A stretch of 64,000 nt of DNA from NCBI GenBank assembly GCA_003215655.1, contig QCKB01000001.1, forward strand, positions 372,001 through 436,000, in the 5' to 3' direction. Below the pieces are notes generated by a model. That model did no database searches. It was not told the DNA's origin and was given only the letters and a program-made list of their open reading frames with translations. Origin of the DNA: Prochlorococcus sp. AG-409-J16 (GTDB taxonomy: Bacteria; Cyanobacteriota; Cyanobacteriia; PCC-6307; Cyanobiaceae). A program made the translations under genes and the position numbers. Each line of letters begins with the position of its first letter. Position 1 is the first letter of the stretch. This document shows, piece after piece, positions 18,131-27,417 of this stretch.

Positions 18131-18799
18131 CTATAGCTCAACAGAGTTTTTTTCTTGAAGGCGGAAATCCTCCAAAACCGTTCGAAGCTCTCCTCGATCC
18201 AACCTCAATGAAAGAGGGTGACCAACCAAGCGAGCAGTCGATTGAAAAAGTTCTTCAATAGCAACCAAACCGTTTTCTCGAAGAGTGCGACCAGTTGCAA
18301 CCAAATCTACGATCGCTTCCGCGACTCCTGTCATTGGACCAAGTTCAACTGAACCGGTTAGATGCACTAACTCAACAGGAAGGTCTAAATCATCAAAAAA
18401 CTCTCTGGCACAATGCGTGAATTTACTAGCAACGCGACAATGCGGAGGCAAGTCAGCAGCACGTTTATAGCCACTGCTTTCCTTGACAGCGACAGCCATT
18501 CGACAACCTCCAAAGCCAAGATCTATCAGCTGAGCAACAGGCATCTGATGTTCCCTAAGCACGTCATAACCAACAACACCTAATTGGGCTTGACCATATG
18601 CGACATAAACTGGAACATCACCATTTCGAACGAGCAAAGCTCGTGCCCGACCACATTTGGATGGCACCATTAACTGACGGTTATCTGGATCAAGAACTGC
18701 AGTAAAATCAAGACCAGCATTTGCAAAACTAGTTACAGAATCCTTTAGCAAGGCTCCTTTGGCGAGAGCAACAGTAATCATGAAGTCATTAGTCGACAT
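18131..18799 (-). CDS. hisG: ATP phosphoribosyltransferase, short form
   Basis: This catalyses the first step of histidine synthesis, ATP plus PRPP to phosphoribosyl-ATP. The 222-residue protein is the short HisG form, which needs the HisZ regulatory subunit (not in this window). The opening [15 protein letters not shown] and the PRPP-binding [16 protein letters not shown]-like stretch (here [21 protein letters not shown]) are diagnostic. Homologues usually begin at the Met corresponding to 18781; the ATG at 18799 adds six residues. It is divergent from gloB with only 11 bp between the outermost starts. Confidence 0.94.
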   Translation of the reverse strand: MSTNDFMITVALAKGALLKDSVTSFANAGLDFTAVLDPDNRQLMVPSKCGRARALLVRNGDVPVYVAYGQAQLGVVGYDVLREHQMPVAQLIDLGFGGCRMAVAVKESSGYKRAADLPPHCRVASKFTHCAREFFDDLDLPVELVHLTGSVELGPMTGVAEAIVDLVATGRTLRENGLVAIEELFQSTARLVGHPLSLRLDRGELRTVLEDFRLQEKNSVEL

Positions 18800-18810
18800 G
18801 GACTTTAACG

Positions 18811-19587
18811 ATGACTAAAACTAGAAAAGCCATGTCCACATCCAATGAACTATACGAAATCAGCCCTATTCCTGTCCTGAAAGACAACATAATTTGGGTA
18901 TGGGTCTCAGGACAGGAGGCTGTTGTTATAGACCCGTCATTAACAGAGCCTGTTAAACAATGGCTGCAAGATCGCAATCTCAATCTAATTGCAGTCTTAC
19001 AGACACATCACCATTCAGATCATATTGGAGGAACAGAAGGACTAACAAAAACATGGCCAAAAGCAAAAGTTATCGCCGCTAAATCAGATCGAGAGAGAAT
19101 CCCTTTCCAAACAATCTCTGTAAGTGATGGAGACAAAATATCACTTATGGAAAGTAAATTAACTGTAATTGACGTCGCAGCACATACAAAAAATCATATT
19201 GCTTTTTATCTACCTACAGAAAGAAGAGCGCAAAATCAACCTGCTCTTTTTTGTGGCGATACCCTTTTTGGAGGTGGGTGCGGAAGACTATTTGAGGGGT
19301 CACCAGAAGACATGTACAGAGCCCTTAACCGACTTGCATCACTTCCTTCTGAGACAAGAATATATTGTGCACACGAGTACACAGAAGATAATCTAAAATG
19401 GGCTTCAGCCCTTTTCCCAAATAATAATCAAATTAAAAATAGACTTCATAAGGTATCCAAACTACGCCAACAAGGGAAATTAAGTTTACCAAGTACACTG
19501 TCAGAAGAAAAATCAACTAATTTGTTCCTCCTGGCTAAAACGAGTCAGGAGCTAGGGAAACTTCGTAAGCATAAAGATTCATGGTAA
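18811..19587 (+). CDS. gloB: Hydroxyacylglutathione hydrolase (glyoxalase II)
   Basis: This hydrolyses S-lactoylglutathione to D-lactate and glutathione in methylglyoxal detoxification. The metallo-beta-lactamase fold shows the binuclear metal site [11 protein letters not shown] (HxHxDH), [30 protein letters not shown] and [13 protein letters not shown]. The 258-residue length fits. The family usually starts near [10 protein letters not shown], so either the ATG at 18811 or that at 18832 may be used. gor and a GST-like gene lie within 10 kb, a loose glutathione grouping. Confidence 0.94.
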   Translation: MTKTRKAMSTSNELYEISPIPVLKDNIIWVWVSGQEAVVIDPSLTEPVKQWLQDRNLNLIAVLQTHHHSDHIGGTEGLTKTWPKAKVIAAKSDRERIPFQTISVSDGDKISLMESKLTVIDVAAHTKNHIAFYLPTERRAQNQPALFCGDTLFGGGCGRLFEGSPEDMYRALNRLASLPSETRIYCAHEYTEDNLKWASALFPNNNQIKNRLHKVSKLRQQGKLSLPSTLSEEKSTNLFLLAKTSQELGKLRKHKDSW

Positions 19588-19690
19588 GTATAAAGTTATA
19601 ATTCTACCGCTCTACATTCTTATTAAAGTCTAATAGATATTCTCCTAGAGGTTAGATCAACTATTAATCACCCCCTAATAACTCCCACCA

Positions 19691-20089
19691 ATGTCTTCCA
19701 ATCCGATAACACCGATCACAACCGAATCCGCTCCATCCCCCGTTGGGCCATACAACCAAGCAATACTTGTTTCTGATTGGCTTTATTGCTCCGGACAAAT
19801 TGCCCTAGATCCATCCAATGGGCTAATGGTCGGCGAAGGTAATGTGGAGAACGAAACTCGACAAGTCTTACAAAACCTATTAGCTGTCCTCAAAGCAGCA
19901 GGAGCGGAGCCGTCACAGGTAATAAAAACGACAATATATCTAGTAGATCTAAATGATTTCGGGAAAGTAAACACAATCTATGCAGAGGTCTTCGGGAAGG
20001 GAATAAGTCCTGCTAGAGCATGTGTACAGGTTGCAGCTTTACCAAAAGGAGGCTTGGTTGAAATAGATTGTGTAGCTTGGCTTGGATAA
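19691..20089 (+). CDS. RidA family reactive intermediate/imine deaminase
   Basis: This 132-residue trimeric enzyme hydrolyses 2-aminoacrylate and related imines from PLP-enzyme side reactions. Signature parts are SAPSPVGPYNQAILVSDWLYCSGQIALDP, ENLLAVLKAAG-like helix VLQNLLAVLKAAG, and PARACVQVAALPKGGLVEIDC, which holds the catalytic Arg and the terminal Glu. The length is full and the ATG at 19691 is well placed. Confidence 0.95.
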   Translation: MSSNPITPITTESAPSPVGPYNQAILVSDWLYCSGQIALDPSNGLMVGEGNVENETRQVLQNLLAVLKAAGAEPSQVIKTTIYLVDLNDFGKVNTIYAEVFGKGISPARACVQVAALPKGGLVEIDCVAWLG

Positions 20090-20279
20090 CAAGAACCTAT
20101 ATATGCCAACCATCTTGACCGCCCCAGAAATCACAAATTTCTATCAAACCGCCTAAGGGGCAAGTGGCAACAAACCAACCAAAAGAGCAGCAACCAAGGT
20201 AGAAATACTCCCCGCAAAACTACTCATAAAAAGACATCTAGCACCAGGCGGTCCGATGATTGTCTAAATTAGTCTTGCG

Positions 20280-20525
20280 ATGCGACTGACCATGGCAGTA
20301 GCCAAGCTAACGATAGGCGAACTAGAGGCTGGCTATCCCCTTTATTGCAAGGCCTTGAGGCGACTGCTCCAAGAAGGTCGGACCGACAAAGAGATTGAAC
20401 GAACTGTTTGCTGGAGCCACCTAGAGACACTCAATAGGTGTCTTCCTGGGCGTTACAAAGCACCTTCATACCTTCTTGTGCTGATCAAACGTGATCTAGA
20501 GCAACCCAAAGACACTGATAGCTAG
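20280..20525 (+). CDS. Small hypothetical protein, possibly DUF3136
   Basis: An 81-residue soluble protein, basic in the middle and rich in Leu and Arg (LTIGELEAGYPLYCKALRRLL, then HLETLNRCLPGRYKAP). The pattern resembles short picocyanobacterial proteins that I recall as DUF3136, but I am not certain. The true start may be the second ATG at 20292. It converges on cbbX at the end of the carboxysome operon, and no role there is indicated. Confidence 0.6.
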   Translation: MRLTMAVAKLTIGELEAGYPLYCKALRRLLQEGRTDKEIERTVCWSHLETLNRCLPGRYKAPSYLLVLIKRDLEQPKDTDS

Positions 20526-20574
20526 ATATCAACAATCCAGTTCAGTCTATGCATGCAATAAATATTCCGTCCCT

Positions 20575-21483
20575 TCACCCAAGAGGGCTTTGAGCACCTT
20601 CTCTTCCCTCAACTTCTCCAGAGAAGACCCTACTAGCCAAAATATCGTCTTTCTCGATTGTCATAAGCTCTTCACGGGTCAAGGCATCTCCCATTCTTGA
20701 AAACAATCGATTTGCCTGTCTCAATCGTGTTCGGTCCAAAGCATTTCGAATTGATCGCGCATTAGCAAAAAAAGGAAGCTGGCTTCTTCTATCTATATAG
20801 TCTTCAAAAACCTTGGTTGCATCTTTGCTGAATTTATAACCCTGATTGCCAAGAAATAATTGTGCTATTTCCATTAATTCATTCTTATCATAATCAGGGA
20901 AATCAATATGATGAGCAACTCTTGAATACAATCCTGGATTAGACCTATAAAATTCATTCATACGATCTTTATAACCTGCAAAAATAACAACAAATTCATT
21001 CCTCCTTTTTTCCATATCTTGAAGAAGAATCTCAATTGCTTCTGCCCCATAATCCCTTTCATTATCTGATTTATATAAATAATAAGCCTCATCTATAAAA
21101 AGGACTCCACCTTGGGCTCGCTTGATAATCTCTCGGGTTTTAGGTGCTGTATGACCAACATATTGACCAACTAAATCATCTCTTGTAACCGTAATCAAAT
21201 GTCCTTTCCTCAAATAACCAAGCCGGTGAAGGACAAGTGAAATCTTTCCCGCTACTGTTGTCTTTCCAGTGCCAGGCCTCCCTGTAAATGACATATGCAA
21301 AGAAGGAGTTGTGCTTTGAAGGCCTAAATGCTCTCTCGCTCTTTCAATCAACAACAAAGCAGCTATCTCTTTAATCCTTGTTTTGACTGGTTTCAGCCCT
21401 ATAAGCTCAAGCTCTAATTCTCCAAGAACTTCAGCAACCCCCGAATCGGCATAAGCTGATGAAATATCAAATGAAGAGCTCAT
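20575..21483 (-). CDS. cbbX: RuBisCO activase CbbX
   Basis: CbbX is an AAA+ hexamer that threads the RuBisCO large-subunit tail and frees inhibitory sugar phosphates. The 302-residue protein shows Walker [12 protein letters not shown], Walker [12 protein letters not shown], and sensor/arginine-finger regions [10 protein letters not shown] and [17 protein letters not shown], the last typical of CbbX. It is the last gene of the carboxysome operon and overlaps the acRAF gene by 17 bp, pointing to translational coupling. Confidence 0.93.
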   Translation of the reverse strand: MSSSFDISSAYADSGVAEVLGELELELIGLKPVKTRIKEIAALLLIERAREHLGLQSTTPSLHMSFTGRPGTGKTTVAGKISLVLHRLGYLRKGHLITVTRDDLVGQYVGHTAPKTREIIKRAQGGVLFIDEAYYLYKSDNERDYGAEAIEILLQDMEKRRNEFVVIFAGYKDRMNEFYRSNPGLYSRVAHHIDFPDYDKNELMEIAQLFLGNQGYKFSKDATKVFEDYIDRRSQLPFFANARSIRNALDRTRLRQANRLFSRMGDALTREELMTIEKDDILASRVFSGEVEGREGAQSPLG

Positions 21484-21709
21484 CTATTCCTTCTGCGAAC
21501 TGATAATCAGCCATACACAAATCCTCCTGAACCTCTGGCCGGAGAGTGATATTCACATATGTCTTACCAAAACTTATATCTGGAAATCGTTCAGACGATT
21601 CACTGAAGTCTCCTAAACGATCCAAAAAATCTCTTGTAGCTTCATAGGTCTCAAATTCAAACCTCCTTTCAAGCCTGACAGGACGTTTTCGCTCAACCCA
21701 TTTATCCAT
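21467..21709 (-). CDS. Alpha-carboxysome RuBisCO assembly factor (acRAF, PCD-like)
   Basis: This 80-residue protein has a pterin-4a-carbinolamine-dehydratase-like fold. The opening [23 protein letters not shown] and the strand [17 protein letters not shown] correspond to the family, but the catalytic His pair of true dehydratases is missing. That matches acRAF, which helps assemble form IA RuBisCO before encapsulation. It sits between csoS1E and cbbX, as expected for the alpha-carboxysome locus, and 108 bp separate it from csoS1E. Confidence 0.88.
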   Translation of the reverse strand: MDKWVERKRPVRLERRFEFETYEATRDFLDRLGDFSESSERFPDISFGKTYVNITLRPEVQEDLCMADYQFAEGIDELFI

Positions 21710-21817
21710 TAAGAGAAAGTCTGATAGGGACTTATTTACCTCAAGTAAAACAAAGAAATAATCACCTGGCCCCCTTAGATATATAACTTAGAAGAGCGGA
21801 TTCTCCCTTGCTATCGA

Positions 21818-22390
21818 CTAGCTACGCCTTTTAGCCCCAGAAGGCTTCAAAACTGGCTCAACTTCTAAATGAGGCCTAGCAATAATATGCGCCGCAACAA
21901 GTCCATCCCCGACACGTTCACAAGCATCAGCACCCGCACGGACAGAGGCATTTACAGCCCCCGTCTCTCCCCGAACCATCACAGTGACATACCCGCCTCC
22001 AACATATTCTCTAGAAATCAAACAAACCTCTGCTGCTTTCGTCATAGCATCAGCGGCCTCAATAGCTGGAACCATTCCACGAGTTTCAATCATTCCCAAA
22101 GCAATCCCGTGAACTGATTTAAATCCATTCTCAAGTTTTTTACGCCGTAATCCTCCTCCTGAAGAAGTTCCTCCAGCACTAGGAGGTGTCGTTGATTTTC
22201 CTCCCTTATCTTTAGAAGAACTAGTATTTTTCTTTGCAGGACTTGATGTTGACCCTTTGCCAGAATCCGAAACCTTACTTGGAGTTACTTCCACTGAAGA
22301 GACATCAACAATTTGACTTGATGGAGGAGAGCTTTTTGAGTTAAGAGAAGAGGCGTTACTAAAATCACCTCTATTAGAAGTTGCAGTCAT
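21818..22390 (-). CDS. csoS1E: Carboxysome shell protein CsoS1E (BMC-H with N-terminal extension)
   Basis: The C-terminal 95 residues are a complete hexameric shell domain (GIALGMIETRGMVPAIEAADAMTKAAEV, GGGYVTVMVRGETGAVNASVRAGADACERVGDG), nearly identical to CsoS1. The N-terminal 90 residues are low-complexity, rich in Ser, Lys and Gly, and probably disordered. That architecture defines CsoS1E, a minor shell component of some marine picocyanobacteria. It is 44 bp downstream of csoS4B in the same operon. The role of the extension is unknown; exposure on one shell face is an inference. Confidence 0.92.
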   Translation of the reverse strand: MTATSNRGDFSNASSLNSKSSPPSSQIVDVSSVEVTPSKVSDSGKGSTSSPAKKNTSSSKDKGGKSTTPPSAGGTSSGGGLRRKKLENGFKSVHGIALGMIETRGMVPAIEAADAMTKAAEVCLISREYVGGGYVTVMVRGETGAVNASVRAGADACERVGDGLVAAHIIARPHLEVEPVLKPSGAKRRS

Positions 22391-22433
22391 TTGATTTCAA
22401 AGAATTAAAACGCAAGAAAATAAAAAGAGTTAT

Positions 22434-22685
22434 CTACCCATCAGGAGACCAATAATCAATAATGCCTCCTATCGTGAGATCAGTTTGAGTACTTGGCTCA
22501 GGACAAGCAAAACGAGCAGCTGATCCACTCGCAGTAAAAACCCAGTTACCTTCACGAGCACCCACTGGGTCCACAGCAACGAATTTCTTACCCTTGTTAT
22601 TTTGGAGGATACGAAGATTCATGTGCCCTAATCCTTCCACTCGTTGAGTGCAAACCAATCGACCCATAACTTGCATAATTTCCAT
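22434..22685 (-). CDS. csoS4B: Carboxysome vertex protein CsoS4B (BMC-P)
   Basis: An 83-residue pentamer-forming protein of the EutN/CcmL type that caps the icosahedral vertices of the shell. It has the characteristic opening MQVMGRLVCTQRVEGLGHMNLRI, the VAVDPVGAREGNWVF turn, the SGSAAR segment and the final LTIGGIIDYW. Its ATG shares one base with the csoS4A stop (TAATG), so the two vertex proteins are made from coupled reading frames. Confidence 0.93.
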   Translation of the reverse strand: MEIMQVMGRLVCTQRVEGLGHMNLRILQNNKGKKFVAVDPVGAREGNWVFTASGSAARFACPEPSTQTDLTIGGIIDYWSPDG

Positions 22686-22960
22686 TAACTAGATCCTCCC
22701 TGCGAAGGGTTAGCAGCATCAGGATCCCAATGATCAATGATCCCAACTATGGTTAGGTCGCTTGGGTATGACTTACTACCAGCGGCCTCTCTTGCGGCTG
22801 AGCTGCCAACACAAATAACCCAATCATCAGGTTTACATCCGACTGCATCAACAGCGACCTTTTTTGAGCTGCCATCTAATACAACCTGAAGATGTTTATG
22901 CTCAAAGCCTGGGATTCTATTTGTAGAAACTAGTGGCTTGATAACCTTACAAATCAACAT
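22685..22960 (-). CDS. csoS4A: Carboxysome vertex protein CsoS4A (BMC-P)
   Basis: The paralogue of CsoS4B, also a pentameric vertex protein. From the ATG at 22960 it is 91 residues: MLICKVIKPLVSTNRIPGFEHKHLQ, VAVDAVGCKPDDWVICVGSSAARE, LTIVGIIDHWD. An earlier in-frame start at 22990 would reach into csoSCA and adds residues unlike the family, so I reject it. One base separates it from the csoSCA stop. Confidence 0.93.
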   Translation of the reverse strand: MLICKVIKPLVSTNRIPGFEHKHLQVVLDGSSKKVAVDAVGCKPDDWVICVGSSAAREAAGSKSYPSDLTIVGIIDHWDPDAANPSQGGSS

Positions 22961-22961
22961 G

Positions 22962-24512
22962 TCAATGTCCCTCCTGTTGTACAGGATCAAGTGAAGACCC
23001 TACAACTTCTGCAGGGACCTTTTGATCTCGATCTCTAATAGTCAGCAAAGTATGCAAAAGTCCATCTTCTACCAATTCTCGATAACGAACTGAAATCGCA
23101 CTATTTACTCTAAGACAATCAGCAATTGCTCTATCTCTCGCTCCAGGTACTCTTCCTGAGTAATCAAAACGAATAACTACGGGTATAGGTAAATCCCTAG
23201 AAACATTTAGGCCTTTGAATATCTTAACCCCAACATCTAAATCGGGTGCTCCTTCTTCAACCGTATCAAGATGAGAAAAATAAGTAAGGTTTCTCAAATG
23301 GACCTCTTTAAAACCAATCCCAACTCCAATAAATCTTTCAGCATGACCAGCATCAGGATATAGCCCTCCATAGATATCACGAACATAATCTATTTGAGAA
23401 ATATTATTCGAAAGTATTCTCGTGATAAAAGCAACCATACCTTGATTAGGTTTACCAGGAGCACTTTCCACAACTCGCTGATTAATTAACTCCAATGCAT
23501 GTTCCTTAGACATTGATTGTGTCTCTTGGAAAAGATCTAAAGCTGAAACCCACTTATCAAGAAGCATCGTGCTGTCAGAAGAAGGTACATGTACACGTAT
23601 TGCATCGGTATCAGTATCCAAACCAATCAAAAGGAGATCAACAGAAGCTCCGCAACAAAAACTATTCTCCACTGCTTCGCGAAAATCAAATAAACGCTTC
23701 AGTCCTGATGCCGCTGCAACTGAGTCATCACTACCATGCGCTGCACAACCCTGATGAGAAGGATCAACAGAACTAAAATGGTAGGTAACAACTTTTAGAT
23801 AGCGACTCTTCTCCTGAACTGCATTAGGTATCCCCTCTCTAAAACGTCGGTGCTCTGTTTTTACCCAACGATTAACTGTGCCTTCTATATCGAAAAGAGC
23901 CCCAGCATGAGACCGGCGACGAACTGCGCTGAAGGGAATTCGCAGTACATAAGCAATTGAATGAGCCAAACGCCCATCTGCACAAGGCGTTACGTCAAGA
24001 AGGTGAAAACCGCAATCGTCAAGAAAAGACTCAAATTCTTTACTAGCCAAACTATCGTCTGCTCCGTTAAGAGGATCAGAATCAAAAAACTGATTACTCA
24101 TTAACTGATGAGATTGAAAGACACACCAAGCAAATAATGCACGCATATCAAGTGGTCTAACCCAAGCTTTTTCAAGCAGATGGTGTGGCAACGTAAATCC
24201 AAGCTCAGCAATTGCCAACTCATCAGCCTGAGAGACAAAATCCTGGTTGTGTTGAAGAGCTGAAACCTTTTTCAGGAAAGGGATTATCCGCTCAAAGCGT
24301 CCCTTTACTTCTTCCTCGTAATTCTTCAAATGTTGATTAGCCTTGACATCTGTAAGAGGATGATTCGCATAAGAACTTCTACTATTAAATAAGCCACTCT
24401 TTTCAAGAGTTGAATAGTCAGTCTGAAGAGATTCATTATTCACATGTCTCTTTCTAGGCGCCGTAGGCGCCTGGTTCCGTCTATTGTTTTTGGCCAGAGT
24501 TCTGTAGGCCAT
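22962..24512 (-). CDS. csoSCA: Carboxysomal beta-class-derived carbonic anhydrase CsoSCA
   Basis: CsoSCA (CsoS3, epsilon-class) converts bicarbonate to CO2 inside the carboxysome. The 516-residue protein has a helical N-terminal domain, a catalytic domain and a pseudo-duplicated C-terminal domain. Likely zinc ligands by family analogy are Cys177 (TPCADGRLAH, which also holds the Asp/Arg dyad), His259 (CAAHGSDD) and one of Cys286/Cys287 (NSFCCGASVD). The C-terminal domain contains IGVGIGFKEVHLRNLTYFSHL. The disordered basic N-terminal 50 residues resemble the segment reported to bind RuBisCO in Halothiobacillus. It lies 8 bp after csoS2. Confidence 0.94.
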   Translation of the reverse strand: MAYRTLAKNNRRNQAPTAPRKRHVNNESLQTDYSTLEKSGLFNSRSSYANHPLTDVKANQHLKNYEEEVKGRFERIIPFLKKVSALQHNQDFVSQADELAIAELGFTLPHHLLEKAWVRPLDMRALFAWCVFQSHQLMSNQFFDSDPLNGADDSLASKEFESFLDDCGFHLLDVTPCADGRLAHSIAYVLRIPFSAVRRRSHAGALFDIEGTVNRWVKTEHRRFREGIPNAVQEKSRYLKVVTYHFSSVDPSHQGCAAHGSDDSVAAASGLKRLFDFREAVENSFCCGASVDLLLIGLDTDTDAIRVHVPSSDSTMLLDKWVSALDLFQETQSMSKEHALELINQRVVESAPGKPNQGMVAFITRILSNNISQIDYVRDIYGGLYPDAGHAERFIGVGIGFKEVHLRNLTYFSHLDTVEEGAPDLDVGVKIFKGLNVSRDLPIPVVIRFDYSGRVPGARDRAIADCLRVNSAISVRYRELVEDGLLHTLLTIRDRDQKVPAEVVGSSLDPVQQEGH

Positions 24513-24520
24513 TTAATTCC

Positions 24521-26893
24521 TTAACCTCTCGCTCCGCCAGAGAAAGTAACCAATTGTCCTTCCCTAGTATTCCCACTGGAACCAGTTATCAAGAAGTCTG
24601 GTTGAGCGACCTCATCGTTACGCTTTCCTTTGGAGTCTGGCATAGCATTAACAGGGCCTGGACGGCTAGGGTTTCGGCGTCGTGCTGATGCCCCTTCAGT
24701 CCCTGTGACTTTTTCTCCACGCGCCCAATCGTCTCCAGTAATATTTAAACCCGCTGACTGGCCTTCTCCAGTAATCCTAGACATTGGGCGACTGGAAATT
24801 TCATTATCAGTGTTAATTGATTCTTCATTAATCAAGCCAGCTTTAAACTGACGTTTCTTGTAGTCGTAGCGGAACTGCTCAGTTCCAGTAATCTTGTCAA
24901 CCGCCATATCGAAGGGGCCTGTAATTTTAGAACCATCTTCGTAGCTTGTACCTGTCACACCATCATTAATTTCTCTCTGTGCCTGAGCAGCTCTAGCTGG
25001 AGATTGAACACTAAATTGTGTCCCGAAAGAGTTTTCTGATGAAGAGTTCTGATACAGAGAACTTCCAGCAGGAGCATTTTTTCCACATGCTTCCACTAGC
25101 TGGTCTCCTCCAACATATGGAGTCCCTGTCAAAGGTTCACATGCGCCTTTATTCGCACCAGTCATAGTTCCACCCAGTCCAGGCTGTTGACCTGTCATCC
25201 GTGCACCAGGAGTACCCAATCTTTTAGGTGTTCTTTTCTGTATCTCTTCAACCGAACGCCCATCACACAATTGGCCAGCCTGCTCAGCTCCAGCATATGG
25301 GGTACCAGTAATTGCCTTACATGTTCCAGGCTCATCTCCTGTAACCAGATCGGAACGACCGGTAAGAGTGCCGCTTACAGCTTGTGATTTATTTGTAAGA
25401 CTCAAACCAACCTTTGCCGCCTCGGGCTGTGGGGTGCCGCCACAAAATGATTGATATTGCTGGGATCCAACGTATTCATCACCGGTCACCCGCTTACAGC
25501 TTCCAGGCTCATTACCTGTAACGAACTCCGAACGCGACACATTTGTTCCAGTTACTCCAGCTCCACGGAGAGTGTTAAAGGAGCCAACCTTTTCTGCAGG
25601 TCTACCACTAGGTAGTGGATCAGCACCTAAGTATTGATCTCCAGTAAGTCCTTTATCTGATCCTGCCTCATTACCTGTAACCTTTTCCGAACGACCAACC
25701 ATAACCCCACTTACTTGACGACCATCAAGAGTAAGACTCTGGCCAACTTTACGGGGCGAGGGCTGAGAACCTCCGCAATAAGAATTTGATTGATTAGCAG
25801 AAATATATTCTGTTCCCGTCAAGGTCTTACAAGTTCCTGGTTCATCCCCAGTCACTTTTTCTGAACGACCCACTTCATTCCCTGTAACCCTATTACCATG
25901 GGTAGTGTTAGTAACTGCAACTTTTGAAGGTTGGCTTGGGCCTGGACTGGATTGACAGAACGTGTCAAAAGCTTCCGAACCTAAATATTGAGTACCCGTT
26001 ATCGACCTACATGTACTTGCTTCATTACCAGTTGTTTTAGAAGATCTATTTGCTTGTGTACCAGTAACTACTTGCCCAGAGATTGTCTCACTTTCTCCAA
26101 CTTTCCAATATGCATCTGCCACAGCGGATTGCTGTTTAGCCCCATTTCGATTCGGGCCACACGGACGAGTAGCACAAGAACGTTTTTTTCCAGTAGAGCC
26201 ACTTTTGCTTCTCAATTCGCGAACTCTTTGAGCAAGCTCTCTACTAGTCAAATCTGGGTCACCCTGACGAGCAACTGAAGCTGCAGAAGCTGGTTGCTTT
26301 GCTGCTGTTTTGCCATGTTTAGATTGTGCTTCACGTCTAGCAAGAACAAGTGCACGACTAGTATTTTGTATGGCGCGACGTTTTGTAGTGGTTCGTCGTT
26401 CACTACTCCTTGGTTTTAAGCTTGTAGATCTTCCAAGAGTAGTTACAACGGTTGTAGAAGATTTTTCGTTTTCTAAGGAATCCTTTTTCTCAATAGATTT
26501 AGGAGTTGAAACTGCATTAGTAGACGTAGCTTTTTCCACATCTATGCGTGTACGGTCTTTACTTGTTTCAGCAGATTTTCCTCTCCTAGAAAGCGCTTCA
26601 CGCCTAGCCAAAACCAGGTCACGGCTTGGGCTGCTTACAGGTTTGATGTTTCTTCGCGCAGTAGACGTAACTGAAACAGATCCACTCCCTTGTGAACTGA
26701 AAGATGTTTTTTTAGAAACGGAATGAGTATTAGTTGGCTTGACAAAGGATGAATTCGTCCTTGTGACACGTGCATCAGCAGATGTTCTTATCCGAGTAGT
26801 GCCTGCAGCACTAACCGAAGTAGATTTCTTCCCTGATTCACTAAGAGCCTTGCGGCGCTCAAGTGCCAGTTCTCGACTTGATTGTTTTGCCAT
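24521..26893 (-). CDS. csoS2: Carboxysome scaffold protein CsoS2
   Basis: CsoS2 is an intrinsically disordered linker that joins RuBisCO to the shell and sets carboxysome assembly. From the ATG at 26893 it has 790 residues. The N-terminal part carries four RuBisCO-binding helices (SRELALERRKALSESGK, SRDLVLARREALSRRGK, SRALVLARREAQSKHGK, SRELAQRVRELRSKSG). The middle has about six repeats of some 50 residues with paired VTGNE/VTGDE and TGTxYxG motifs, mostly with two Cys. The C terminus contains repeated ITG motifs and ends in a short conserved peptide. The third middle repeat lacks both Cys. An A7 run at 26183-26189 could permit frameshifting. The ATG further upstream (26986) gives a tail unlike the family. 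Confidence 0.95.
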   Translation of the reverse strand: MAKQSSRELALERRKALSESGKKSTSVSAAGTTRIRTSADARVTRTNSSFVKPTNTHSVSKKTSFSSQGSGSVSVTSTARRNIKPVSSPSRDLVLARREALSRRGKSAETSKDRTRIDVEKATSTNAVSTPKSIEKKDSLENEKSSTTVVTTLGRSTSLKPRSSERRTTTKRRAIQNTSRALVLARREAQSKHGKTAAKQPASAASVARQGDPDLTSRELAQRVRELRSKSGSTGKKRSCATRPCGPNRNGAKQQSAVADAYWKVGESETISGQVVTGTQANRSSKTTGNEASTCRSITGTQYLGSEAFDTFCQSSPGPSQPSKVAVTNTTHGNRVTGNEVGRSEKVTGDEPGTCKTLTGTEYISANQSNSYCGGSQPSPRKVGQSLTLDGRQVSGVMVGRSEKVTGNEAGSDKGLTGDQYLGADPLPSGRPAEKVGSFNTLRGAGVTGTNVSRSEFVTGNEPGSCKRVTGDEYVGSQQYQSFCGGTPQPEAAKVGLSLTNKSQAVSGTLTGRSDLVTGDEPGTCKAITGTPYAGAEQAGQLCDGRSVEEIQKRTPKRLGTPGARMTGQQPGLGGTMTGANKGACEPLTGTPYVGGDQLVEACGKNAPAGSSLYQNSSSENSFGTQFSVQSPARAAQAQREINDGVTGTSYEDGSKITGPFDMAVDKITGTEQFRYDYKKRQFKAGLINEESINTDNEISSRPMSRITGEGQSAGLNITGDDWARGEKVTGTEGASARRRNPSRPGPVNAMPDSKGKRNDEVAQPDFLITGSSGNTREGQLVTFSGGARG

Positions 26894-27003
26894 GTCCGCC
26901 CAAAAGAAACGTCTAATAAAAGAAGAAATCAATCCCCTCGAAGGAGGAGGGAATAGCCCCGAAAAAGGATCGAGGCTATATATCAAATGTCAAAAGATGA
27001 CTA

Positions 27004-27345
27004 TCAGCGACCTTCGAAAACAACGAACGCAGTCCCTTGACTTTGGGTATATGCGTCGTAACCAACCATTCGAACATGGTGGTCTGGATAAGCACGATGG
27101 CAAGCTTCAAGCTCATTGACAACCACGTTTAGATCCTTCTCTCCAAAGAAAGGCAACTTCCAATAAGACCAATAGGTCTGCATGGAACCGCTTGGATGAA
27201 CGTGCTCGATAACAGGGCTCCAGCCCTGAGCAATGATGTAAGCGATTTGATCGTAAATTTCGTCCTGGGTCATCGGCGGTAAAAAGCCGAAGGTTTCCAG
27301 GGTGGCGACTGTTTGGTAGTCACCAACTGTGCTCTGGAAAGGCAT
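27004..27345 (-). CDS. cbbS: RuBisCO small subunit, form IA
   Basis: The 113-residue small subunit caps the L8S8 enzyme. Recognisable parts are the N-terminal VATLETFGFLPPMTQDEIYDQI, WSPVIEHVHP, YWSYWKLPFFGEKD and HVRMVGYDAYTQSQGTAFVVFE. It lies 100 bp downstream of cbbL, and the spacer holds a stable hairpin. 110 bp separate its stop from the csoS2 start. Confidence 0.97.
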   Translation of the reverse strand: MPFQSTVGDYQTVATLETFGFLPPMTQDEIYDQIAYIIAQGWSPVIEHVHPSGSMQTYWSYWKLPFFGEKDLNVVVNELEACHRAYPDHHVRMVGYDAYTQSQGTAFVVFEGR

Positions 27346-27417
27346 GGTGAACCTGGGATTGCGAGTGGGAATAGGTGCCGATTTAATTACCGGCGGCTTA
27401 AATTAAGGGAGTAATTC

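Noticed and set aside
24521-26180. DNA-level tandem repeat in csoS2 as a mobile or satellite element
   Set aside because: The periodicity follows the CsoS2 middle repeats of the protein and diverges at the DNA level, so it is explained by coding.
26310-26726. A 138-codon plus-strand frame inside csoS2
   Set aside because: It is antisense to the repeat-rich coding sequence of csoS2 and mirrors its Arg/Ser codon bias; no independent evidence of coding.
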